A DNA stretch of 11,437 nt from JAGMDK01 sp023128695 (GTDB lineage: Bacteria; Planctomycetota; Phycisphaerae; UBA1845; Fen-1342). Position 1 is the first letter of the stretch. The number at the start of each line of letters is the position of its first letter. The notes beneath the pieces were generated by a model. It saw only the letters and a list, made by a program, of their open reading frames with translations. It was not told the DNA's origin and made no database searches. Both the position numbers and the translations under genes were made by a program. The stretch covers positions 1 through 11,437 of the forward strand of contig DAOVQG010000140.1 in assembly GCA_030628805.1 (NCBI GenBank), given 5' to 3'. Below are positions 5,867 to 11,437 of this stretch, in pieces.

Positions 5867-6319
5867 ATGAGTGACAGCCGGGATCCACGGACGTATGCGA
5901 TCATCGGGGCGGCGATGGAGGTTCATCGACAACTCGGTGGCGGGTTCCTCGAAGCGGTATATCAAGAGGCGTTGGGCATCGAGCTGACGACCCGCGGAAT
6001 CCCCCATCGCCGGGAGGTGCGACTACCCGTGCTCTACAAGGGGCAACGGCTGGCTTGCGACTACCGGGCGGACTTCGTTTGCTTCGACTCGGTCATTGTG
6101 GAGCTGAAGGCGGTCAGCGAACTGTCCGGTGCGCACGAAGCCCAGGTGATCAACTACCTGAGGGCGACGAGCTTGGAAATCGGCCTGCTGGTAAACTTCG
6201 GTGGGCAATCGTTGCACTACAAACGCTTCATTCTCTCAAGAAACAATCTGCGTCAATCCGCGAAATCTGCGGACGAAGACAAGTCCACAGATTACGCAGA
6301 TTTCGCAGAGAGGAGTTGA
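5867..6319 (+). CDS. GxxExxY-family protein, PDDEXK nuclease-like
   Basis: The 150-residue protein shows the family signature G26-F-L-E29-A-V-Y32 after an N-terminal helix (YAIIGAAMEVHRQLGGGF). The core has the restriction-endonuclease-like fold pattern: D69 in YRADFV, the E79-L-K81 motif in VIVELKAV, and a following helix HEAQVINYL (90-98) with Q93. This arrangement is typical of PDDEXK_3 proteins, so a metal-dependent nuclease is a reasonable guess, but no activity is established for the family that I can rely on. The conserved domain ends near KRFILS (119-124). The last 25 or so residues, including SAKSADEDKSTDYADFAE, are a translation of palindromic repeat copy D and are probably not part of the ancestral protein. 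AGAGGG four bases before the ATG supports the start. Confidence 0.88.
   Translation: MSDSRDPRTYAIIGAAMEVHRQLGGGFLEAVYQEALGIELTTRGIPHRREVRLPVLYKGQRLACDYRADFVCFDSVIVELKAVSELSGAHEAQVINYLRATSLEIGLLVNFGGQSLHYKRFILSRNNLRQSAKSADEDKSTDYADFAERS
6244..6310. repeat. AATCTGCG palindromic repeat, copy D, forming the 3' end of the GxxExxY gene
   Basis: The left arm (6244-6273) carries AATCTGCG, AATCCGCG and AATCTGCGGA, and the right arm (6284-6310) TCCACAGATTACGCAGATT and TCGCAGAG. Pairing is imperfect. The repeat lies inside the open frame and encodes its final residues; the stop codon TGA (6317-6319) lies just beyond it. Confidence 0.85.
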
Positions 6320-6324
6320 GTATG

Positions 6325-6377
6325 GTAGGGCGGGTTCTGCCCGCTGGGGACTGTGCGGCGGGTAAAACCCGCCCTAC
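6325..6377. repeat. Paired GGGCGGGTTCTGCCCGC-type palindromes
   Basis: GTAGGGCGGGTT (6325-6336) and AACCCGCCCTAC (6366-6377) are perfect 12-base complements. Each side also folds alone: GCGGG/CCCGC at 6330-6344 and GCGGGT/ACCCGC at 6358-6372. Two hairpins in head-to-head inverted order around a short spacer is the layout of REPIN-type doublets. It separates palindrome copies D and E. Confidence 0.8.
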
Positions 6378-6475
6378 TGCGCTACAAACGCCTCATTCTC
6401 TCAAGAAATAATCTGCGTAATCTGCGGACTTGTCTTTGTCCACAGATTACGCAGATTTCGCAGAGAGAAGTTGAG
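6378..6475. repeat. AATCTGCG repeat, copy E, with a remnant of the GxxExxY 3' end
   Basis: Positions 6378-6418 match 6213-6253 with three mismatches in 41 bases, so this copy begins with coding sequence for the YKR(F/L)ILSRNN end of the GxxExxY protein. The hairpin follows: AATCTGCGTAATCTGCGGA (6410-6428) against 6439-6457, one mismatch in 19, with a 10-base loop. Positions 6438-6475 match 6283-6320 with one mismatch in 38. The remnant has no start and is not a gene. Confidence 0.85.
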
Positions 6476-6477
6476 AA

Positions 6478-6506
6478 GGGTAGGTTGGGCTTTGCCCGTC
6501 GGGGGT
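6478..6506. repeat. GGGC..TTTGCCCG-type palindromic repeat, copy 3
   Basis: The sequence GGGTAGGTTGGGCTTTGCCC then GTCGGGGG has the same plan as 6324-6350 and 1648-1684. It follows copy E just as the doublet at 6325 follows copy D. Its last base adjoins the polA stop codon (TAG, 6509-6507 on the minus strand), so it forms the start of the polA 3' untranslated region and could act there as a weak terminator. Confidence 0.6.
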
Positions 6507-9263
6507 CTACTTCGCCTGCAGCCAGTTTTCGCCGCTGGCGACGTCTACTTTTAGCGGCACGCGCAAGGTCATGGCATCGGTCATCACTGCGCGGATGGTG
6601 TCTGACATTGACGGGGCCGACTCGCGCGGGGCTTCGCATACCAGTTCGTCGTGAACTTGCAGCAGCATCCTCAACGGCAACCGCTCGGCCTGGATGCGTT
6701 CGTGCAATCTGATCATCGCGATCTTGATCAGGTCGGCTGCCGAGCCTTGGATGACCGTGTTGACGGCGAAGCGCTCGGCCTGGGCCCGGCGGGTGGCGTT
6801 CCGCGAGGTGAGGTGCTCGATCGGCCGGCGGCGGCCCAGAATGGTCCGCACGTAGCCGTCCCGCTTGGCGTTCGCGAGACAGCGGGCGATGAACTCCCGA
6901 ATCCGCGGATAGCGGGCGAAATACTGGTCAATGAACGCTTGCGCCTCCGTCCGGCTCATCCCGGTCGTCTGTGCCAGGCCGAACGCCGTTTGACCGTAGA
7001 CGATGCCGAAATTCACGGCCTTGGCTCGACCACGCATCTCTTTCGTCACGTCGGCGAGCTCCACGCCGTTGACTTGGGCCGCCACGAAGGCGTGGATGTC
7101 CTGGTCCTCAACAAACGCCCGGACGAGGGCCTCATCCTCGCAGAAATGGGCCAGCACGCGCAGCTCGATCTGCGAATAGTCCGCCACGATGAGCAGTTCG
7201 TCTTGGCCGCGCGGCACGAAAGCCCGGCGAATCTGACGCCCGGCCTCGGTGCGGACCGGGATGTTCTGGAGGTTCGGCTCGCTGCTCGACAGCCGTCCCG
7301 TCACGGTCCCCGTCTGATGGTAGCTGGTATGTATCCGCCCGGTCCGCCGACTGCGGTCGTTCGGCAAGGCATCCACGTATGTGCCGCGGAGTTTCTGAAT
7401 CTCCCGATACTCCAGTAGCAGCGCAAATATCGGCTGCCCCGTCTCCCGGCGTAAGATCTCCAACGTATCGGCGTCGGTCGAACGCGTCGTCTTCGTGCGG
7501 CGAACGACCCGGAATTTGAGCTGGTCGAAGAGCACTTCGGAAAGCTGCTTGGGCGAATCGAGATTGAACTCGGACCCGACGATGTTGTGCACCTCGTCCG
7601 CGATCGCCGCGACGCGCTGCGCCATCTGCCCGCCGATCTCGGCCAGGAAATCGACGTCCAGGCTGATGCCGTGGGCCTCCATGTCGGTCAGGACCGCGAC
7701 GAGCGGCATCTCGACGTCGTAAAAGAGCCGCTCGACGCCCAGGGGTGCGAGCCGCGGCTCGCAGAGCTGCCTTAGCCGCCAGGTATAGTCGGCGTCCTCC
7801 GCCGCGTATTCAGCCACCTGCTCCACCGGAATCTGGTCCATCTGGAGTTGCTGCTTGCCCTTGCCGAGCAGGTCGCTGATCGGAATCATGCGGTGGCCGA
7901 GCAAAGCCGGCACGAGCTTGTCCAGGGCGTACGAGCCGCGGGCGGGATCGACCAGGAAGGCCGCGACCATCGTGTCAAACAGCGGTCCGGCGACCGGCAT
8001 CCCGGCGTTGCGGAGGACATTCAGGTCGTACTTCAGGTTCTGCCCGACCTTGCGTTTGGATGGGTCGGCCAGAATCGGCGTAAGTCGTTCGCGAACTAGC
8101 TGCAACGGTAACGTGTTGCCATAAACGCTGCGAACCGGCACGTAATATCCCCGCCCCACGGTCCAGGCAAAGGATAGACCGACTAGATCACAGTCGATGG
8201 GATTAACGCTGGTAGTTTCCGTATCGAGTGCGAACTCGCTCTGTTGCGCCAACTCGGAGACGAGCTGCTCGAAGGTCTCGGGCGTGTTGACCAGGTGATA
8301 ATCACCACCATCGGGTTCACATAGTTCCGAATCCGTGTGCCACTGCTCTGTGAGCAGTGTCTTATCCGGGGACACTGCTGACACAGCCGTGGCACCCGGC
8401 GCAGCGTCGGCAGCGGGTAGTTGCTCCTGCAATCGCCGGAGGCCGAGCTCCTCGAAAATCGACCGGACGCGCGCCCATTCGAAGCGCTCGCAGGCGGCTT
8501 GTTCCGTATCGAAGTCAATCGGCACGTCATTCCGCAACGTCACCAGTTGCCGCGTCAGCTCTATCCGCGGCGAGAAAGCGAGCACGTTCTGGCGCTGCTT
8601 CGGCGTCAGTTCGTCCGCGTGGTCGATCACCGCTTGTGCCGAGCCGTATTTTTTCAGCAGTTTGGCCGCTGTTTTGGGCCCGATGCCGGGGACGCCGGGC
8701 ACGTTGTCGACGCTGTCGCCGGTGAGAATCTGGGCCTCGATGGCCTGCTCGGGACGCCAGCCCTTGGTTTCAAGCAGGCTCTCGGGCGTGACGACCTCGT
8801 CTTTCATCGGGTCGTACAGCGCGACGCGCTCACGGAGCAGTTGTTCGAGATCCTTGTCGCGGCTAACGAGGAACACCTCCAGATCGGTATCCGCGAGTCG
8901 GTGAACAAGAGTCGCAATAATGTCGTCAGCCTCGAAACCCTCCTGCCGCAGCATCGGAACGCCGGCAGCCGCGAGAATCGAGATGATCCGCTCCTCCTGG
9001 GGCCGCAGGTCTTCCGGCGGCGGCTCACGCTGGGCCTTGTATTCGGGGTAAATGTGGCGGCGGAAGAGCTTGCGTTCGTCCGCGTCGAGCACCATCGCCA
9101 GGTAGTCCGGCTGCCGATCGCGGATGAGGTTAAGAAGCATCTGGCAGAAGACATAGGTGGCCCGGGTGGGCTCGCCGGCGGGTGACGACAAATCGCGGAA
9201 CGGGGCGTAGTAAGCGCGGTAAATCTGGGCGTGGCCGTCGATGATGTAGAGGGTCTTGGGCAT
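6507..9263 (-). CDS. polA: DNA polymerase I
   Basis: The 918-residue protein is a full-length family A polymerase that fills gaps, removes primers and repairs DNA. The 5' nuclease domain (1-285) has YIIDGHAQIYRAYY, LDADERK, EADDIIATL, SRDKDLEQLL and GDSVDNVPGVPGIGPKTA. The proofreading 3'-5' exonuclease looks active: D347/E349 (LDTET), D413 (GQNLKYD) and Y486xxxD490. The polymerase domain carries D695 (ADYSQIELR), the O-helix R744..K748..F752..Y756 (RGRAKAVNFGIVYG) and HDE at 871-873. Residues 289-310 between the first two domains are encoded by a palindromic repeat (8335-8397). The ATG at 9263 lacks a clear ribosome site, but MPKTLYIIDGH is the usual family start. It diverges from the macro-domain gene; I found no convincing promoter. 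Confidence 0.97.
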   Translation of the reverse strand: MPKTLYIIDGHAQIYRAYYAPFRDLSSPAGEPTRATYVFCQMLLNLIRDRQPDYLAMVLDADERKLFRRHIYPEYKAQREPPPEDLRPQEERIISILAAAGVPMLRQEGFEADDIIATLVHRLADTDLEVFLVSRDKDLEQLLRERVALYDPMKDEVVTPESLLETKGWRPEQAIEAQILTGDSVDNVPGVPGIGPKTAAKLLKKYGSAQAVIDHADELTPKQRQNVLAFSPRIELTRQLVTLRNDVPIDFDTEQAACERFEWARVRSIFEELGLRRLQEQLPAADAAPGATAVSAVSPDKTLLTEQWHTDSELCEPDGGDYHLVNTPETFEQLVSELAQQSEFALDTETTSVNPIDCDLVGLSFAWTVGRGYYVPVRSVYGNTLPLQLVRERLTPILADPSKRKVGQNLKYDLNVLRNAGMPVAGPLFDTMVAAFLVDPARGSYALDKLVPALLGHRMIPISDLLGKGKQQLQMDQIPVEQVAEYAAEDADYTWRLRQLCEPRLAPLGVERLFYDVEMPLVAVLTDMEAHGISLDVDFLAEIGGQMAQRVAAIADEVHNIVGSEFNLDSPKQLSEVLFDQLKFRVVRRTKTTRSTDADTLEILRRETGQPIFALLLEYREIQKLRGTYVDALPNDRSRRTGRIHTSYHQTGTVTGRLSSSEPNLQNIPVRTEAGRQIRRAFVPRGQDELLIVADYSQIELRVLAHFCEDEALVRAFVEDQDIHAFVAAQVNGVELADVTKEMRGRAKAVNFGIVYGQTAFGLAQTTGMSRTEAQAFIDQYFARYPRIREFIARCLANAKRDGYVRTILGRRRPIEHLTSRNATRRAQAERFAVNTVIQGSAADLIKIAMIRLHERIQAERLPLRMLLQVHDELVCEAPRESAPSMSDTIRAVMTDAMTLRVPLKVDVASGENWLQAK
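8335..8397. repeat. In-frame palindromic element inside polA (CACTGCTC/GAGCAGTG family, copy 2)
   Basis: GTGTGCCAC followed by CACTGCTC-TGT-GAGCAGTG (8341-8359) repeats the arm of the intergenic copies at 120 and 9403. The right part has GACACTG (8371-8377), complementary to CAGTGTC (8355-8361), and ends in a segment matching 34-50 at 15 of 17 positions. GTGCCAC (8337-8343) and GTGGCAC (8389-8395) form matching outer ends. The 63 bases equal 21 codons, keep the polA frame open on the minus strand, and encode residues rich in Thr, Ala and Ser followed by TEQWHT. Confidence 0.85.
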
Positions 9264-9642
9264 GTGCGCATGGTACGCGCCGGGGCGGAAAACGCCATGT
9301 GCGTTGCTAACCCACCGTCATTCCGACCGACTTGAAGAAGAGCCGCGGGCCTGAAGCCCGCGCGGTCGATCGCGGGCTTGGGCATGGCACCTATCGCGGT
9401 CGGTGTGCCACTGCTCTTGAGCAGTGTTTTCCCACGAACGGTATCCTGAACACTGCTCAAGAGCAGTGGCACACAATCCCAATAATACCATTGGCGGGCA
9501 GACGGCAGACCATCATGCTACCCACTATCTTGACGTTCATCCCGAAGAGCGGTACTGGTGGTTACTGACGGCTAATCGTAATCCTGTATTCATCTATCCT
9601 TAACCAACCAAGAATTCGCAACTTCATGCTAGGAGGAGAGCC
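9264..9642. other. Intergenic gap between divergent polA and macro-domain gene
   Basis: No gene is supported. The region must contain the promoters of polA (minus) and the macro-domain gene (plus), but neither could be picked out with confidence. It holds a CGCGGGC/GCCCGCG hairpin with a five-base loop at 9344-9362, a second CGCGGGCTTGGGC half at 9371-9383, and the paired palindrome at 9403-9474. The last 160 bases are less GC-rich than the rest and end in a strong ribosome site, AGGAGGAG at 9631-9638. Confidence 0.6.
9403..9474. repeat. Paired palindrome, CACTGCTC/GAGCAGTG family, copy 3
   Basis: Arms at 9403-9426 and 9451-9474 are perfect 24-base complements and identical to the arms at 120-143 and 180-203. 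The spacer has 24 bases instead of 36 and differs in sequence. Each arm contains CACTGCTCTTGAGCAGTG or its complement, so each could fold alone or the two together into one long stem. Confidence 0.88.
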
Positions 9643-10194
9643 ATGGCCGCGGCAGATGTCTGGTCGAAAATCAAGATCCAGCAGGGGGATATCACGAAGT
9701 TGGCGGCGGATGCGATTGTCAACGCCGCCAACTCGCGTCTGGCCGGGGGTGGGGGGGTCGATGGTGCAATCCACCGCGCCGCCGGGATTGAACAGCTCCA
9801 GGCCGCCTGCCGCAAGCTGGGGGGCTGCGAGACCGGCGACGCCAAGATCACGCCCGGGTTCAACCTGCCCGCCCAGCACATCATCCACACCGTCGGCCCC
9901 GTCTTCGGCGGCGGACAACGCGGGGAGGCGGAGCTGTTGGCCTCATGCTACCGCCGCTCGCTCGAGGTCGCGGCGGAAAATCACCTGAAAACGATCGCCT
10001 TCCCGGCCATCAGCACCGGCGTCTATGGATACCCCTTCGAGGCCGCCACGGAAATCGCTCTCCGCACGACCGCCGAGTTCCTTGTTGAGCACGAGTTGAT
10101 CGAGCAGGTCACGTTCGTCTTTTTCGGACGAGTCGATTTCGAGTCGGCCAGCGCGATTATTGAACGATTGTCGCCGGCACGGGATAATAGCTAA
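9643..10194 (+). CDS. Macro-domain protein, probable O-acetyl-ADP-ribose deacetylase
   Basis: The 183-residue protein is a single macro domain of the YmdB/MacroD type, which hydrolyses O-acetyl-ADP-ribose and removes ADP-ribose from proteins. All signature loops are present: GDITKLAADAIVNAANSRL (15-33), GGGGVDGAIHRAAG (35-48), CETGDAKITPGFNLPAQHII (62-81) followed by HTVGP, and AFPAISTGVYGYP (119-131). The paired asparagines in NAAN and the aspartate of GVDGAIH are the residues usually implicated in substrate binding and catalysis. AGGAGGAG five bases upstream fixes the ATG. The stop codon is four bases before the histidine-kinase start, so the two are probably co-transcribed; the functional link is unknown. 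Confidence 0.93.
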   Translation: MAAADVWSKIKIQQGDITKLAADAIVNAANSRLAGGGGVDGAIHRAAGIEQLQAACRKLGGCETGDAKITPGFNLPAQHIIHTVGPVFGGGQRGEAELLASCYRRSLEVAAENHLKTIAFPAISTGVYGYPFEAATEIALRTTAEFLVEHELIEQVTFVFFGRVDFESASAIIERLSPARDNS

Positions 10195-10198
10195 TAGG

Positions 10199-11284
10199 AT
10201 GTTCCGCCGCTTTCGTCACAAATTGTTACTGCTCTTGCAGGCCGGCATTGTGCTCAGTGCCGCCCTTGCGATCGTTCTCCAGCCGGCCGCTTGGCGGGCG
10301 ATCCTGATCTGTGCCCTCGGGTCTTCGCTGGCGGCGCACATCTGTGGACGCATTGTCCGCCGTTATCTCCAGGCCTCGCTCGGCCGTCTGCGGCGGGTCG
10401 CGGACGACGTGGGACAAGGGCGTCCCGTGGCCACGCTCGAAGTCCAGCCCGGCGACGATATGTACAAGTTGAACATGGCCATCAATGTGCTCGCCGGCCG
10501 CCTGGCCGAAGCCAGCCGGGAGGAAAAACGCCTGCACGAGGAGCTCCGTCGGCGTGAGCGGCTGGCGTTTCTCGGCGAACTCGCCGCCACCGTGGCCCAC
10601 GAGGTCAACAACCCGCTCGACGGCGTCCAGAACTGCTCCCGCATCCTCCGCCGCTCGCTCGCCGACCCCGAGCGAAGCACGGAGATGCTCAACCTGATCG
10701 ACAACGGGCTGGAACGCATCGAGCTGATCGTTCGGCGGCTGCTGACGCTGGCCCGGGAGCACGTGATTCGTCCGACCGAGACGCGGATCGTCGACGTGGT
10801 CGAGGGCGCGATCGAAGTCAGCCGGCCGAAGATCGAGGGCCGCTCCATTGTAATCACTCGTCGGTTTGAGGGCGGAGAGGCACGCGCCCGGGTTGATAGT
10901 CCGCTGCTTGAGCAGGTATTTGTGAACCTGATGCTGAACGCGGCCGACAGCATGACGGAAGGGGGGGAGCTGACGATCACGGTGCGGCAGGAGCCGGCTC
11001 AGCAGGGGGGTCAAAAGGGGAGGCGGGCTGAACACGATGTCTGCATTGAAGTCGCCGACACCGGCACGGGCATCGCCCCGGACGTGCTCCCGCACATTTT
11101 CGAGCCGTTCTTCACCACCAAGACCGGCGGCAAAGGCACCGGCTTGGGCCTGGCGATCGCCGCCCGCATCGTGGACGCCCACCAAGGCACGCTGAGCGTA
11201 ACATCACGTGACGGCGACGAAGCCGGGTCCATCTTCACCGTCCACCTCCCCGCGGCCCCAATGACGGATCGTCAACGAATGTAG
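10199..11284 (+). CDS. Membrane sensor histidine kinase (NtrB-like core)
   Basis: The 361-residue kinase has two N-terminal membrane helices (about 9-28 and 32-53) with almost no extracytoplasmic loop, so any signal is likely sensed in the membrane or cytoplasm. A HAMP-like linker (54-118) leads to the dimerisation/phosphoacceptor helix with H134 in TVAHEVNNPL. The ATP-binding domain has the N box NLMLNAAD (243-250), G1 DTGTGI (287-292), FEPFFTTK (301-308) and G2 GKGTGLGLAI (311-320). H-E-x-N-N-P-L is typical of NtrB/AtoS-type kinases. No response regulator lies in the window. I chose the ATG at 10199, four bases after the macro-domain stop, over a TTG at 10160 that would overlap that gene. 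The ribosome site is weak, suggesting translational coupling. The final Met and stop codon fall in a tandem repeat. Confidence 0.92.
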   Translation: MFRRFRHKLLLLLQAGIVLSAALAIVLQPAAWRAILICALGSSLAAHICGRIVRRYLQASLGRLRRVADDVGQGRPVATLEVQPGDDMYKLNMAINVLAGRLAEASREEKRLHEELRRRERLAFLGELAATVAHEVNNPLDGVQNCSRILRRSLADPERSTEMLNLIDNGLERIELIVRRLLTLAREHVIRPTETRIVDVVEGAIEVSRPKIEGRSIVITRRFEGGEARARVDSPLLEQVFVNLMLNAADSMTEGGELTITVRQEPAQQGGQKGRRAEHDVCIEVADTGTGIAPDVLPHIFEPFFTTKTGGKGTGLGLAIAARIVDAHQGTLSVTSRDGDEAGSIFTVHLPAAPMTDRQRM

Positions 11285-11339
11285 CGGCCGGGCCCCGTAC
11301 CGGCCGTGGAATGTAGCGGCCGGGCCCCGTACCGGCCGT
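11278..11339. repeat. Tandem GC-rich palindromic repeat, two units
   Basis: Two identical 30-base units (11278-11307 and 11310-11339) lie 32 bases apart, each starting AATGTAGCGGCC and ending ACCGGCCGT. Within each, CGGCCGG pairs with CCGGCCG across an eight-base loop. The first unit contains the last codon and stop (ATG TAG) of the histidine kinase. No T-run follows. Confidence 0.85.
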
Positions 11340-11368
11340 CGGGAGCCTTGTTCCGTAGCAGCGCTAGG

Positions 11369-11386
11369 CCCGGCATTTATGCCGGG
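11369..11386. repeat. CCCGGCAT/ATGCCGGG palindrome
   Basis: CCCGGCATTTATGCCGGG is a perfect 8-bp stem around TT. It lies 85 bases after the kinase stop, and TAAACGAGCTTTATTTT follows. It might help transcription termination, but the T-rich segment is not directly adjacent. Confidence 0.5.
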
Positions 11387-11412
11387 TAAACGAGCTTTAT
11401 TTTCCCTCCTTT

Positions 11413-11437
11413 CCCCCGCCGCCTTCGGCGGCGGGGG
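11413..11437 (+). terminator. Candidate terminator hairpin, cut by the window end
   Basis: CCCCCGCCGCC (11413-11423) and GGCGGCGGGGG (11427-11437) form a perfect 11-bp stem with a TTC loop. It is the strongest hairpin after the macro/kinase operon. The window ends at its last base, so the T-run that would confirm a terminator cannot be seen; it could also be another dispersed repeat. Confidence 0.4.

Noticed and set aside
5739..6475. CRISPR array
   Set aside because: The repeats are palindromes of differing length with irregular spacing and a gene between them; there are no regular spacers and no cas genes.
6353..6712. Second GxxExxY gene
   Set aside because: Only a few codons of the 3' end are duplicated; the signature motif and core are absent, and the frame runs on into antisense polA.
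6651..7418. Long plus-strand frame opposite polA
   Set aside because: It mirrors the polymerase coding sequence, where the minus strand has every conserved family A motif.
9332..9568. Small plus-strand gene before the macro-domain gene
   Set aside because: Its translation runs through the hairpin and both arms of the paired palindrome and resembles the equally spurious frame at 109-318.
10160..10198. TTG start giving a 13-residue longer histidine kinase
   Set aside because: It overlaps the macro-domain gene, and the hydrophilic extension precedes a typical start, MFRRFRHK, at the ATG 10199.

Overview
The window is a GC-rich chromosomal segment, most likely from a planctomycete and probably of the Phycisphaerae type. 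This is an inference from three things: a secreted protein that joins two dockerin-like calcium-loop repeats to a formylglycine-generating-enzyme-like (SUMF1) domain, a GxxExxY-family gene embedded in AATCTGCG palindromes, and an unusual density of different palindromic repeat families between and inside genes. No rRNA or tRNA was seen, and no lineage marker confirms the assignment.

Layout, left to right. Positions 1-515 hold no convincing gene, only a run of hairpins including a paired CACTGCTC/GAGCAGTG palindrome. An inner-membrane endonuclease/exonuclease/phosphatase-family protein follows on the plus strand (516-1619). Two type II toxin-antitoxin operons then lie on the minus strand. The first is a HigB-like toxin followed by a HigA-like antitoxin fused to an ImmA/IrrE-type metallopeptidase domain (1748-3199). 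The second is vapB-vapC (3341-3978). Each has a readable promoter with a palindrome over the promoter or start region, as expected for autoregulation. Next come the secreted SUMF1-domain protein (4401-5681) and the GxxExxY gene (5867-6319), both on the plus strand. They are separated and flanked by copies of a palindromic repeat whose arms read AATCTGCG.. and ..CGCAGATT.

The rest is mostly housekeeping. A complete DNA polymerase I gene (6507-9263, minus) has intact 5' nuclease, proofreading and polymerase motifs. Diverging from it across a repeat-filled gap, a macro-domain ADP-ribose hydrolase gene (9643-10194) is followed four bases later by a membrane histidine kinase gene (10199-11284), probably as one operon. 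The window ends in GC-rich tandem repeats and strong hairpins.

The most notable points concern repeats. A 63-bp copy of the CACTGCTC/GAGCAGTG palindrome lies in frame inside polA, adding about 21 residues to the linker between the 5' nuclease and proofreading domains. The GxxExxY gene is bounded on both sides by the AATCTGCG palindrome with no spacing: one copy ends in its ribosome binding site and another encodes its last 25 or so residues. A second, gene-less unit just downstream still carries a piece of the gene's 3' end. This looks like a gene plus a repeat forming one mobile or amplifying unit, although local tandem duplication is an alternative.
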